64,000 nt of DNA from Hysterium pulicare CBS 123377. Its lineage: Eukaryota > Ascomycota > Dothideomycetes > Hysteriales > Hysteriaceae. The translations under genes and the position numbers were made by a program. The DNA lies in NCBI GenBank assembly GCA_000467715.1, contig AJFK01000781.1, positions 1-64,000 of the forward strand, read 5' to 3'. The notes beneath the pieces were generated by a model, which had not been told where the DNA came from, made no database searches, and saw only the letters and a program-made list of their open reading frames with translations. Below, one piece after another: positions 54,443-64,000 of this stretch (its first letter is position 1; each line of letters opens with the position of its first letter).

Positions 54443-56993
54443 ATGGACATGGACAGGCACAGTCCTCAGCAGACTGATCCTCCGTTTCCCCAGGATACTC
54501 CACCTCGCGCCGATGTCGACGAAATACTCCGCCGGAAGCGCAAAGCGAGAGAATACAAGGTTAGTGAGCTCTATCTTAGCGAACACTTTGCATCTTCGAG
54601 TCAATGTCGCAGTCTTGCAGACAGTTTGAATCGTTTGTCCATACGATTGAGCATGTACGCCTTCCATAGCGATCTCTGCTTAGAAGAAAGTCGGCGCAAT
54701 TCGTCCTGAAGTCTCCTCCGCTACTCCTATGCCCATTGCTTTACGGTCTCGCACGGGACTCTCTGGCAACCTGTGCTTTTTACATATAAATTGGCTTACA
54801 ATATGCTGTTTTCAATTCTTTGTCTTAGCAAATGATGAGACTAACAAGTATCCCGCACTCAGGCCTGTTATCCTTGCAGACAACGCAAGGTGAAGTGCGA
54901 TCAATCGGTACCATGCAAGACATGCGTTGTTAGAGAGCATCCCGAATTGTGTACCTACCATCCTCCCGCCGAAACACATCCGCCCGCCAAACGCATGAGC
55001 TTAGGAGTAGGACAGAATGGAAATGATTTTTCGAATGGCATTGTACACATTCATGGAGGAACTGTCACACTCCCCCGTGAGGTATGCTTGGGCCCATTGT
55101 TGAGGGCCATGCGTCTCTTCTGACAAAACAAAGGATTGGGATAGGATTTGCGCTAAACTTCAGAGTGCGGAGAAGTCTCTAGCAGATCTGAAGAGCTCCA
55201 TCACGAGCGTTTCCGAAGTGCCGCCACCCCCTATAAACGGCTATTCGCCGGGCGCGCCAGTAAACACACCACTTGCAGCTTCGGCACCCATCGATAACGA
55301 AACTACCCACGTTCGAACCCAGGGTATACATACTAAAAATGACCTCACTGGACAAACTATTCATATTGGACCAAGCTCTGTGCCAGCTCTAGTCATGGCT
55401 CTGGGTCGAGGCGATACTCAATGGCCTGGTGTTCAGGACCTCCTCGGAAAGAAGAGCATTTTGCCAATTTTCGGACTGGATAACGAAAGTGCTACATATC
55501 CGTTCGTGGACCTTTGGGGGTTGCCTCACGGATCCATATCACGTGCGATTGAACTTTCTAACGCACTCCCGACCGACTCAGAATGCTTGAGCTTCTTCCG
55601 ATGCTATCGAGAGACCGCGCACGTGGTATACCCGGCCGTCGCAGATATTGAACAATTCGAATCAGATCTCCTGCTTTTCCTGATCAATCGTGCTGGCGCG
55701 CAAACGAATGTCGATGGCAACAGTGGTGTCACAGAAGAAGCAATATACGGAAAGAACCTGCAATGGATTGGTCTCCTCTTTGCCCTTTTAGCATCAGGCT
55801 GTCAATGTTCTACATTACCTCGAAAGGAACGCGAACTAACATCACAAGTGTATGTTTGCTGTAGTTTCGAATGCCTTCGGTTTACCAATTTCCTATCGCA
55901 TGCGACATTGGAAAGCATTCAGACAATGCTAATTCTGGGAAATGTTATATCAAATAACATGAATGCTGGGGTCGCATGGTCTCTTATGGGCCTCACAGTT
56001 CGGTTGTCCCAAACTTTAGGCTTACATAGAGTCTGTCCTCCGTCAGTCGCTCCACAGACCAGGGCCATTCGAAGCAAAGTCTGGTGGGCTCTCCTGTGGC
56101 AAGACAGTCTTTTATCGATATCGTACGACAGAGCATCTTCGACAACGACGATTGATCATACCGTTCCTCTAAGCCATAACTCGGCACCGGGAACACGAAC
56201 ATATGTCGAATGCATGTACCGAGTCTGCAAGGTAGGTCTTGACATCGTTCGTGAACGCCAACGTCCACAGAACTCCCACGATGCTCTTATGAAGATCACT
56301 GAACATCGGAATGAACTTCAAGAAATCATGTTCGATGCCGCAGATTATCTCAAGGACTCTAGGAGATGCCGCTCAATGCGAGACCAGTTGGAACATTGGG
56401 CTCTCTACCTGCACATTTCATATATCACTTCCGAACTCTGTCGCCCTGCAATAAGTCCCAGCACCGCAGGTTTGGATCTCTCAAAGACGCTGCGAAAGAA
56501 TTGCGTCGACAGCTTAACCAATACTGTAGAAGCGTTCCTTGGTCTGCAGAACATGACTCCCTTCGCTACTCGATCTTGGGCTTCAGTTCACCGATCGCTA
56601 AGCTCGGCTCTCCTTCTAGGCATTCTCGGCGAAGCATCACGGAATGAACGAGCTCGCTCGCTACTCACGAATCTAGTATCCGTCTTGGGGGACATCACCA
56701 AGAGTGTTGACCCCGCCGAACTCTCTGCCCCTATCACACGATCTGTTTCCGCATTACAACAACTTATCCGCATCCAAGAGTCCAAGGCTGCAAATCGAAA
56801 ACCTGAGGAGGGTACTTCTTCGTCCCAGACCTCGCCGACAACCACGTCTTACAATCTCGACGACCTCAATGGAGCTTTCGGTTTCGACGATACATCGTTC
56901 ATGACAGAATCGCCTTTCCTCGGACTTGATTTGGAGGCGTCACCATATGCTCTGATGGATACGATCATCTGGGGTGCTAAGAAGACCCCTTGA
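54443..56993 (+). CDS. Zn2Cys6 fungal transcription factor
   Basis: Binuclear zinc cluster regulator. Exons are 54443-54559, 54863-55081 and 55134-56993, giving 731 residues. The zinc cluster ACYPCRQRKVKCDQSVPC plus KTC and a last Cys gives cysteines 41, 44, 51, 57, 60 and 69, spaced C-X2-C-X6-C-X5-C-X2-C-X8-C, the fungal consensus. After the cluster comes a short linker, a helix (EDWDRICAKLQSAEKSLADL) and a fungal-specific transcription factor domain centred on about 200-470 (SCL-type SECLSFFRCYRETAHVVYPA, SLMGLTVRLSQTLGLHRVCP, SKVWWALLWQDSLLSISYDR). The first intron (303 bp) is very long for this window and could hold an extra exon, but frame and the family make the join plausible. The target is unknown; the upstream MFS exporter is the obvious candidate. 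Confidence 0.9.
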
Positions 56994-58051
56994 GCTCACT
57001 CTTTCATGATTTGAGGGTCTGCATGATGATTTTCGCAACTTAATATGATAAGGCGTTGACTGGGACATGTATGCTGGTGAACGAGGATAGGGTAAACACT
57101 CGAAATAGGAAATTGCCGGCTCGGTGTTAGATTCGGATTGACAGCGCTGATACCCAAAGGATTAAGGTGTTCAGGAATTCAGAGAGTTTCTGTAAGTCTG
57201 TAACGAAACATATACGCTTGCATGTTTCTAATCTGTCTTCACAGCTGCATGATACAAGATAGGACGGAAACGCTCAACAAGGAAGAGCAAAAGAGCGTAA
57301 CCAAACATTAATCAAACCAATACAACCCCATTTTACTAGTCAGAGACGTGCCGTTTCCCTTTATTCTCCATTCTTCTTACTGAAACTTAATAGCTGTGCT
57401 TGACCTAAAATGATTTTTTCCTCTATACCCTCAGCGCCATAGCTTTAAAAGACTCTGGCTAATACGCGCTTCACTCTGCGACCTCCTGTCATCACTTTTA
57501 CCAGAGCTCGAAACTGCTCCGCTGCCTGCGATGTTCTTAGTGCGTCTAAGGCGTACCTAAAGCTTTATAGAACACTATATTGCACCTACACTAGATTGGA
57601 ATAGATACTTTCTTGGCGCTAAGTATAAGTGCGCTGACTGCTCGATATCTATTGATCTAGGCGTGCACGAAAGACTTTGGTCTTTGGGAAAGCTCATAAA
57701 GAGAGTTCGCTGTTGTGTGCCTAGACAAAGGTATAGATTAGCAAAGAGCTAATCTTAGGTAGGTAGAAAAAGAGAAAATATAAGAATTTTATTTTAAGGT
57801 AAACTAGCTCTACTATATTTATCTATTCTAGGTATATATAGATACTTTAAACTATAGAAAAGGTATTTTAGAGAGCTGCCTATTTTAAGTCTAGGTAGAT
57901 TTTTAAAAAAAAGAATCTTTCCCTAATCTTGTAAGGATAGGAAAAGCAAAAGAGGTTGCTTAAGAACTTTAAGTTTTACTAAGCTAATATCTATTCACCT
58001 TCACTGTAACAACTAGCGCAGCCAAACCATTCACTACACGTCAACATCAAC
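56994..58051. other. Intergenic with AT-rich CpG-free block
   Basis: About 1.06 kb between the regulator and the next gene's uORF. The right third (from 57712) is AT-rich and free of CpG; see the separate entry. The left two-thirds are ordinary intergenic DNA. Confidence 0.45.
57712..58012. repeat. CpG-free AT-rich block, possible RIP-decayed repeat
   Basis: About 300 bp contain no CG dinucleotide and are rich in TA, TTTA and TAGGTA-type steps, while flanking sequence on both sides has CpG at normal density. This is the footprint expected of repeat-induced point mutation, which turns C into T in duplicated DNA of ascomycetes. No transposon part can be recognised, so the original element is unknown. 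Chance low-GC intergenic DNA is the alternative. Confidence 0.45.
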
Positions 58052-58258
58052 ATGCATTCACCTTCTACCACGCGTAAACAAGCCCGCAACCGACGTCACC
58101 GTCGCAAACGCCACGGGACACTACACAGCTACAACTTCCAAAGCATACCTTTCAACTTAGCACCAAACCAATTTTTCACCAGCACACCAGCACACGCTCG
58201 TCTCACGGCCGCGAACTGTCTTCATCACACATCACCAAGCTCATTCCCATTCGTCTAG
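58052..58258 (+). promoter_or_regulatory. Upstream ORF ending 2 bp before the next start codon
   Basis: A 68-codon ORF from a real ATG at 58052 ends with TAG at 58256-58258; two bases later the ATG of the 394-codon gene begins. Its translation is basic and His/Ser/Thr-rich (MHSPSTTRKQARNRRHRRKR). It sits in the leader of that gene, so translation of the main ORF may need reinitiation or leaky scanning. It could also be a small protein of its own. Confidence 0.4.
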
Positions 58259-58260
58259 AA

Positions 58261-59445
58261 ATGGATACCTTCTGCGAAGCCATAGCGCAAAGCGCCCCAT
58301 TCCCCCTCATCTACGGCGAAGCTTCTAACCAGCTCCAACACCTCAAAGAAATCTCCACCGCATCCTCGCCTCCGTCCCTCCAGTCCTACTACGCAGACCT
58401 CTTCTACCACAGCACAATCGATCTGGGCCCCACCCTCCAACACCACCTCATCAACATCTGCCTAGCCTACAAGACCAAATCCGCCGTCCTCCAGTATCTC
58501 TCCTACCTCCAAAAGGATGTCTTTCCCTGGACTGAAATACTGCTGAACGTAGTACAGCGAAGGGGCTGGGATACAGCCGAACTAGCGGACGACGAAGAAG
58601 AGCAGGAAGAAGACTTCTTCATCATCCCGACTCTCCCGCTCGCGTTTCCCTCGCTGGCAATCGAGCTCTGGGCGTTCGCGGCTCCGCTCGCTGAGCTGAC
58701 GCTTGCGGGGTTGCTGGCGCATGCTTCTGCTTTGCAGTTGCGTCTGGGTGCGGAGCTAGAGGGCGTGTTGAGAGAGTCTTTGAAGCCGACGTCTTTTCGG
58801 GGGTATGAGGTGTTGTTTGAGCATCTGATAGCGGATAAGGAAAAGTTGGTTGGATGGTCTGGACAGAAAGTTTATTATGCGGGGGAGAGCATTGAGAATG
58901 CGGCTGTTAAGAGGCAGATGAGGAAGAAGAGGCCGAGGGTTGTGAAGAGGGGGGGTTATGGGAGGAGGGAGTTTGAGGAGTATCTGGAGGTTTATAGGGT
59001 TGGGAGGTTGGAAAGGGAGAAGGAGAAGGAGAAGGAGGGTAGGAGGAAGAGGGCCAGGGATGAAGATGATGTGAAAGTGCGGAAGGAGAGACCGGCGAAG
59101 AAGAGGAGGAGTGTGGGGTTTAAGGAGGATCTGGTGCAGGTTAGGGAGATTGAGGCTAGAAAACAACAAACGCCCACGCCGACATCGACGCCACCGACAT
59201 CGACGCCAGGAAAGAGGAGAAGAGATGAGATTGAAGATGAGGAGGTTACAGATGGTGCAGGAAGGGCAGCTGGGAAGAAGAAGAGGGTTAGATATACAAT
59301 AGATGAGGATGAGGATCTCGAGAGTACGCCGACAGGGAGGCAAGCCGTGGGTAGATCGGTGGATAGATCGGTGTATAGGAAAGGTTTGGCTTTTCCAGCA
59401 CAGCCGAGATCAAGAAAAGGGAAAGAAAGAGCAGTTGAGGTCTGA
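58261..59445 (+). CDS. Uncharacterised lysine/arginine-rich protein
   Basis: Single-exon gene of 394 codons, family not recognised. Residues 1-110 are Leu/Ser/Tyr-rich and helical by eye (MDTFCEAIAQSAPFPLIYGE, YYADLFYHSTIDLGPTLQHH). Then an acidic DDEEEQEEDFF stretch is followed by a hydrophobic leucine-rich segment (about 120-175, FPSLAIELWAFAAPLAELTL). The C-terminal 190 residues are strongly basic with runs such as REKEKEKEGRRKRARDED, KKRRSVGF and KKKRVRYT, suggestive of nuclear or nucleolar localisation. Base use changes from C-rich in the first half to purine-rich in the second. A uORF ends two bases before the ATG. Confidence 0.7.
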   Translation: MDTFCEAIAQSAPFPLIYGEASNQLQHLKEISTASSPPSLQSYYADLFYHSTIDLGPTLQHHLINICLAYKTKSAVLQYLSYLQKDVFPWTEILLNVVQRRGWDTAELADDEEEQEEDFFIIPTLPLAFPSLAIELWAFAAPLAELTLAGLLAHASALQLRLGAELEGVLRESLKPTSFRGYEVLFEHLIADKEKLVGWSGQKVYYAGESIENAAVKRQMRKKRPRVVKRGGYGRREFEEYLEVYRVGRLEREKEKEKEGRRKRARDEDDVKVRKERPAKKRRSVGFKEDLVQVREIEARKQQTPTPTSTPPTSTPGKRRRDEIEDEEVTDGAGRAAGKKKRVRYTIDEDEDLESTPTGRQAVGRSVDRSVYRKGLAFPAQPRSRKGKERAVEV

Positions 59446-59995
59446 GAGAGTATAGATATGACTGAACTGTGGGGAAACATAGCAGAGAAAATTAGATTTA
59501 TGCCTAACTAGTTGAAGGTCCAAAGGAAAAAAGTAACAGTTTTTTTATTGTACCCAATACTAGGCTTTTAGAATTTAGTACTTTGAAGCAAGACGCAATG
59601 CAGGACCATTGCGTTGAGGCTGGGTACAAAGAGCAAATATTCTACTCTCCATTGCTCATTTCCATAATGCTACCTCCTACTTATGCGCATCCAATCAAAC
59701 TCTGGCAAAACGTTCTGAGTGAAGTTAGTAAACCATATAGATATAGATAGATGTGTAGAGAACTATAGACAGCTTAGGAGATTCGTCTAGCGACGAGGGG
59801 GATTTCTGAACAAGCCGCTTTCAGGGCATTTGTCCGACAAAGATCAACCATCGTCTCTACAAGAATCGCAAACACAGTAGTAGAATGGAGGACTTCTCAG
59901 AGAAACATCATAAATAGACATGAGAAACCAAGACATGCAAATGACGTTGTCTCCAATCGCGGTTGAGTCAATCCAGTGCCCCAAACCCCTGAGAC
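59446..59995. other. Intergenic
   Basis: 550 bp, AT-rich around 59480-59760, with no ORF of note. It holds the 3' flank of the basic protein and the leader of the next small gene. Confidence 0.4.
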
Positions 59996-60415
59996 ATGTC
60001 TCCAATCCAGGAGCAGACACAGACACCCCACGGTGAATGGCGCTCATTCTCCGAATGGATCCACCTCGAAAGGCCTGGAAACCGTACGAGCTACCCTCTC
60101 GAGCAGCTCAACACCGATACGCTCAAGAACGGACTAAAACATCTTCGGCGTGAAATTCAACAGCAGATCATCCAGGATGAGAGCTTGTATCGACTGTGGA
60201 AATCCATCTTGCCAGAGGAGAACAATAATGCGAGGGGCTTTGCTTATACTGGATGGGCTTTCTATCCGCCGCCAGACGAGGTTGTGGAGAGAGTGGGTCG
60301 GGAGCATTTGATCCAGTTTTTGTTGACGGATATCTCGGTTTGGGATGGAGTGTTGGAGAGTGTAAGGAGATGGAATAGGGATATTAGGGAGATGCAGGAA
60401 GCGTACAGGTTTTGA
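59996..60415 (+). CDS. Uncharacterised small protein, 139 codons
   Basis: One exon with an ATG at 59996; no recognised family. The protein is Trp/Glu/Arg-rich: SEWIHLERPGNRTSYPLEQL, LKHLRREIQQQIIQDESLYR, then RGFAYTGWAFYPPPDEVVER and DISVWDGVLESVRRWNRDIR. It looks like a small helical soluble protein. No signal peptide or membrane segment is seen. The fairly even composition and clean start favour a real gene; function unknown. Confidence 0.6.
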   Translation: MSPIQEQTQTPHGEWRSFSEWIHLERPGNRTSYPLEQLNTDTLKNGLKHLRREIQQQIIQDESLYRLWKSILPEENNNARGFAYTGWAFYPPPDEVVERVGREHLIQFLLTDISVWDGVLESVRRWNRDIREMQEAYRF

Positions 60416-61111
60416 AAGTTTCGACGTGTGGAGCAATGCTTAGGGAATTAGAGTGTTCAGATGACAAGAGAGAGTAGAGCTGGGAAAAGACGAAGTAATA
60501 GAATGAGAAGATGCCTGGTCGGATCATCTTTGAAAACTCGCCTGTCCGATATTGGCCCTCTTGTTCTACTCTAAGGCCTGAAATGTGAGGAAGAGGTGTA
60601 TTTCAGAACTTCCATCCCAATCTTCAACAACGCTCCCTAAAAGCGTTCTGTTCCAAGGACATGTTGAGATTCTCCCTGGATGAAGGGTCATGTCAGCCAT
60701 AGAAGAAGCCTTAGCCGGTTCCATCAGCTGCATTCTAAATCAGGATCCGGCATAAAGGCGATGGAATCTGTTCAAAATGATGAAAGTATATTGAGAGGTG
60801 ATGAAGTGGTCGTCTCTCACCCCGAAACCATCCCGAGATCTGCCGACAAGATGCTCCGCCGTTGGCCATCAATCCCGGAATGCGGGGATCTAGCCGTCAG
60901 GAGTACCGGAAGCTTTCCGCGCTGCTGTCCACTGCGTACATCTTTAAACAGCCATGTCGCCGTCATCATGCACCTCACTTACATTCACTATTTTGCCCTT
61001 GCATGTTCACTTTCCGTCTTGTGCCCCAGATTGACCCTTTAAAAACCGAAAAAACTGTATTTGTACATAGTTTGATCAGAATCGCGACGAGTAGCTCCCA
61101 CACTTCACACC
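60416..61111. other. Intergenic / SCOT leader
   Basis: 696 bp. A stop-free frame runs from 60862 into the CoA-transferase coding frame, but it does not read like a targeting sequence and is treated as leader. Otherwise nothing is seen. Confidence 0.4.
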
Positions 61112-62769
61112 ATGCCGTCGATAGCCTTACATCTGCGAACAGCAGCTCATTTCTCCCGCTCAACCTCAAAAGTATACATGTCAACCCTATATACCCCTTC
61201 CAATTCCTTCTAACAACTTACCAGACACATCTCAATCTCGCCCGCACCTTCTCCTCCACTCTCCGCCGCCATGAAATCAACAAAGTCTTCCCCTCCGCCG
61301 AAGCCGCCATCGAAGACATGGAATCAAACACCATGGTCCTCTGCGGCGGCTTCGGCCTCTCCGGCGTCCCCGACACCCTCATCAACGCCGTAAAGAGCAA
61401 GCCCTCCATAACGGGCCTGACAGCCGTCTCCAACAACGCAGGCGTCGTGGGCGGAGGGCTGGGTCTGCTGCTCGAATCAAAGCAAATCAAGAAAATGATC
61501 GCGAGCTATGTAGGCGAGAACAAAGTTCTCGAACAACTATATTTCAAGGGAGAAGTAGAGCTCGAATTGACGCCTCAGGGGACGCTCGCTGAGAGGTGTA
61601 GAGCTGGTGGACATGGCATCCCGGCTTTTTATACGCCGGCGGCTTTTGGGACTGTTGTGCAGACGGGAGAGTTGCCGCTGAGATATAACAAGGACAGCAC
61701 AGTGGCGGAATACAGCAAACCGCGAGACGTGAAGGTTTTTGATGGGAAAAGCTACGTTATGGAAGAGGCTATCAAAGCCGACTATGCGTTCATCAAGGCG
61801 TGGAAGGCGGATAAGTTGGGAAATGTTATGTTCAGACTTGCTGCCCAGAACTTCAACGGCGCAATGGCGCGAAACGCAAAAATGACCATCGTGGAAGCGG
61901 AGCATATCGTCGAGGTCGGAGAAATGGATCCAGTCGCCGTGCACGTGCCGGGAATATACGTCGACAGGGTGGTGCAAAGTACGACGGAGAAGAGAATCGA
62001 GAAACTTGTTAACGCCAAAGCTCCCGAGGACGAGAAGGCCGCGCTCGGAAGTGGTGAGACGGCGAATAAGAGGGAGCGAATCGTACGGCGGGCGGCGAAA
62101 GAGTTCAAAAATGGAATGTATGCGAATCTGGGAATTGGCATGCCCATGTTGGCCCCGAGCTACGTGGACCCCTCCGTCGAGGTCATCCTTCAATCCGAGA
62201 ACGGACTCCTAGGTCTAGGCCCCTACCCCAAGAAAGGAGAGGAAGATGCGGATTTAATTAATGCTGGAAAAGAAACGGTGACGCTGTTGCCAGGCGCATC
62301 TACATTTGGCTCCGATGAGTCGTTTGGCATGATCAGGGCCGGCAAAATAAACATGACCGTACTTGGAGCCATGCAAGTAAGCGCGAGAGGCGATCTGGCG
62401 AACTGGATGTTGCCAGGCAAGGTTAAGGGATTTGGTGGCGCCATGGACCTGGTATCGAATCCTCAGGCGACCAAGGTCGTTGTCACCATGGAACATACGG
62501 ATAAGAAGGGCAGGCCTAAGATCTTGAAGCAGTGCGAATTCCCATTGACTGGAAAGGCATGCGTGTCGAGAATTATTACGGATCTGGTGAGTTCTGTCTC
62601 TTCTGTTTCTAGATCGTTGGGGCTAATATACTTCTAGTGCGTGTTCGATGTCGACTTTACCGACGGCCTCACTCTCATCGAGCTGGCTGATGGCGTAACT
62701 GTAGACGATGTGAAGGCGAAGACAGAGGCTCCATTTAAAGTTGCCGAAGACGTCAAGCCCATGCTGTAA
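61112..62769 (+). CDS. Succinyl-CoA:3-ketoacid CoA-transferase, mitochondrial (SCOT)
   Basis: Transfers CoA from succinyl-CoA to acetoacetate, a step of ketone body use; fungal members also handle other acids. Exons are 61112-61171, 61225-62586 and 62638-62769, giving 517 residues, close to the family's 520. Exon 1 encodes [20 protein letters not shown], a classic targeting peptide; a longer unspliced frame from 60862 is open but has no such sequence. The first CoA-transferase domain starts [17 protein letters not shown], with [14 protein letters not shown]; the second starts at about 275 ([21 protein letters not shown]). The catalytic glutamate is Glu345 in [14 protein letters not shown]. 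The C-terminus is joined across a 51-bp intron (ITDL-CVFDVDF). Confidence 0.94.
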
Positions 62770-63098
62770 AATCTGCTCACTTTCCCGATTTTGAAGGCCT
62801 TGCACGATACCGAACATCTAGCGTGAGCTAGATACCTGTACATAGTCGCATTTGAATATATTTTTGTGAATATAGAATATGCATAAATATAGAAACGCGC
62901 TTGTTTTGCCTCCAAGCCTGAAATGAACCTGTCTGAACGCCACATATGCCGCGTAATGCCCTACACTAACCCCCTGAATGGCATCCAAGTAGCTTAAGTT
63001 GAGAAAAAGAATCGGGATTATTATACAAGCAACTTCCGCCACAGAACAAATTGATCATCAACATGAACTAGAGCTTGCTAACGAGCCTTTCATCCGAC
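62770..63098. other. Intergenic, convergent SCOT / lectin
   Basis: 329 bp of AT-rich 3' flank between convergent stop codons; nothing recognised. Confidence 0.4.
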
Positions 63099-64000
63099 CT
63101 ATAGATACTTCTTCGGCGCATTGTTTCTACGTCTCTTGTAGAGCAGGTAGACTCCGAAAACCATAAGTTGGACGGCAACAGCGATGAACAGGAATAGGCC
63201 GATTCGTGGTTTATGACCCGAGACGACTACAAATATGATTAGCTTAATAGCACTCCATTAACTCCAGAACGTCAAACTCACTATCGTTCATGGCAGTGGG
63301 CAAATGCGCCTGTAGACTCGCATGACTATCGTGAACAGCGTTATGTAGGTTAGTTAAGAATTGGCTATAGTCTTTGCTCTCAACGTCTTTCTGGATAGCC
63401 ATTACGATTCTTTCGATCTTCTCTACATTCCTCATCATGGCGTCGACGCGTTGGTGCATGACGTCCAGGTTTTGGCTTGCGGATTTCTTCTCGATCCTGT
63501 CCATTAAATCAAATACATTGTCGACTTTGTGGTTCATGATTTGAAGGCGGTTGTGCAGGTCGGCGAATTGGTCTTCCTGGTTTCTGATTGTGCCGGCGAG
63601 GACGTCGTTGAGCATTTGTGGGATGTCACCTGAGGAGATTGGTTGCTGCTGTCGCTGCTGGTTCTGCTGCTGCTGCTGCTGCTGTTGCTGTTGAGGTGCC
63701 TGGTTCATTTGGCCTGGACGATTTGGCTCTTCACGGGTGTTCGCAGTGGTGGTAGAGACTACGAATTGATGTGCCTCGAAGGAGTCTGGTGTTTCTGCCG
63801 AAGAAGCAGAAATGCCAAAGTAGTATCCTTGGGGTAGGCTGACCTACAATTCGGTATATTAGCATGCGGATGTCTTATTTGAGCCCTCAATATACGAGCT
63901 CACATGTTTAGTCCTGAAGCAGGGGTTTCCATCCACAGTAACCTCAAAGAATTCCGCAGTGTGCTTCAGCTGTAGTTTCGAAAGTCTCCCTAGATTCCGA
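63099..64000 (-). CDS. EMP47: EMP47-like L-type lectin, 3' part
   Basis: Cargo receptor of the ER-Golgi pathway related to ERGIC-53 and yeast Emp46/47. The gene enters from beyond the right edge, so the N-terminal carbohydrate-recognition domain is missing here. Visible minus-strand exons are 64000-63904 (partial), 63843-63282 and 63226-63099. The first ends with LQLKHTAEFFEVTVDGNPCF and the next opens VSLPQGYYFGISASSAETPD, the end of the lectin fold. Then come a Gln-rich stretch with ten Gln in a row, a coiled coil (about LADLHNRLQIMNHKVDNVFDL, with repeated heptads), and one membrane helix LFLFIAVAVQLMVFGVYLLY. The cytosolic tail ends KRRRNNAPKKYL, a dilysine/aromatic retrieval signal of the expected type. 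Confidence 0.85.
63664..63693 (-). repeat. EMP47: Ten-codon Gln microsatellite in lectin gene
   Basis: Ten consecutive Gln codons (mixed CAG and CAA) lie in the coding region between the lectin fold and the coiled coil; further Q runs follow closely (NQQRQQQP). The CAG repeat part is a likely length-variable site. Confidence 0.7.

Noticed and set aside
60862-61111. In-frame N-terminal extension of the CoA-transferase ORF
   Set aside because: Sequence does not resemble the family or a targeting peptide; a 20-codon exon at 61112-61171 spliced in phase gives the expected mitochondrial presequence.

Overview
The window is nuclear DNA of a filamentous ascomycete fungus (Pezizomycotina). Almost every conserved protein is interrupted by short spliceosomal introns, mostly 46-80 bp with GTRNGT-like donors, CTRAY-like branch points and YAG acceptors. 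The gene set is eukaryotic housekeeping plus fungal-specific families: inositol phosphorylceramide synthase, a Zn2Cys6 regulator and a GH81 glucanase. A leotiomycete origin is a guess from overall feel only. No CRISPR array, operon, rRNA or tRNA was found.

Layout. 1-1.9 kb is gene-free, with degenerate repeats. 1.9-11.1 kb: cytosolic asparaginyl-tRNA synthetase (-), a four-exon DOPA 4,5-dioxygenase-family gene (+), the divergent pair SRP14 (-)/SGD1 (+), and mitochondrial lipoamide dehydrogenase LPD1 (+). 11.4-17.6 kb: replication initiator SLD2 (+), proteasome lid RPN12 (+), mitochondrial ribosomal uL11m (-), and SURF6/RRP14 (-). 18.2-21.9 kb: two uncharacterised proteins (+). 22.4-30.8 kb: MCM4 (-) and tubulin cofactor A (+) share a divergent promoter with three tandem MluI cell-cycle boxes; then THO subunit 7 (-), elongin A (+) and a four-exon NEDD8/RUB1 gene (-). 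30.8-33.8 kb is gene-poor. 33.8-45.5 kb: secreted GH81 endo-beta-1,3-glucanase (+), AUR1 (-), a NYN-domain protein (-) and a mitochondrial carrier (+). 46.1-48.0 kb: a nine-exon three-RRM SR-like protein of the Gbp2/Hrb1 type (-) with an 8-nt microexon. 48.0-51.7 kb is gene-poor. 51.7-57.0 kb: a DHA1-type MFS exporter followed by a Zn2Cys6 regulator (both +). 57.0-60.4 kb: a CpG-free AT-rich block and two uncharacterised genes. 60.4-64 kb: mitochondrial succinyl-CoA:3-ketoacid CoA-transferase (+) and the 3' part of an EMP47-like L-type lectin (-, runs off the window).

How the genes relate. This is a typical mixed housekeeping neighbourhood, not one pathway. Small functional groupings are DNA replication (SLD2, MCM4, both with CGCG-core promoter boxes), ribosome biogenesis (SGD1, RRP14, uL11m), RNA export and transcription (THO7, elongin A, Gbp2-like), ubiquitin/proteasome (RPN12, NEDD8) and mitochondrial metabolism (LPD1, SCOT, carrier). 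The most accessory-looking part is the MFS exporter plus Zn2Cys6 regulator at 51.7-57 kb.

I did not find a convincing undescribed system. The best leads are the triple MCB promoter, the microexon gene, the uORF-headed unknown gene at 58.3 kb and the four uncharacterised proteins. All exon boundaries are hand-made from reading frame, splice consensus and family knowledge; no alignment or search was run.
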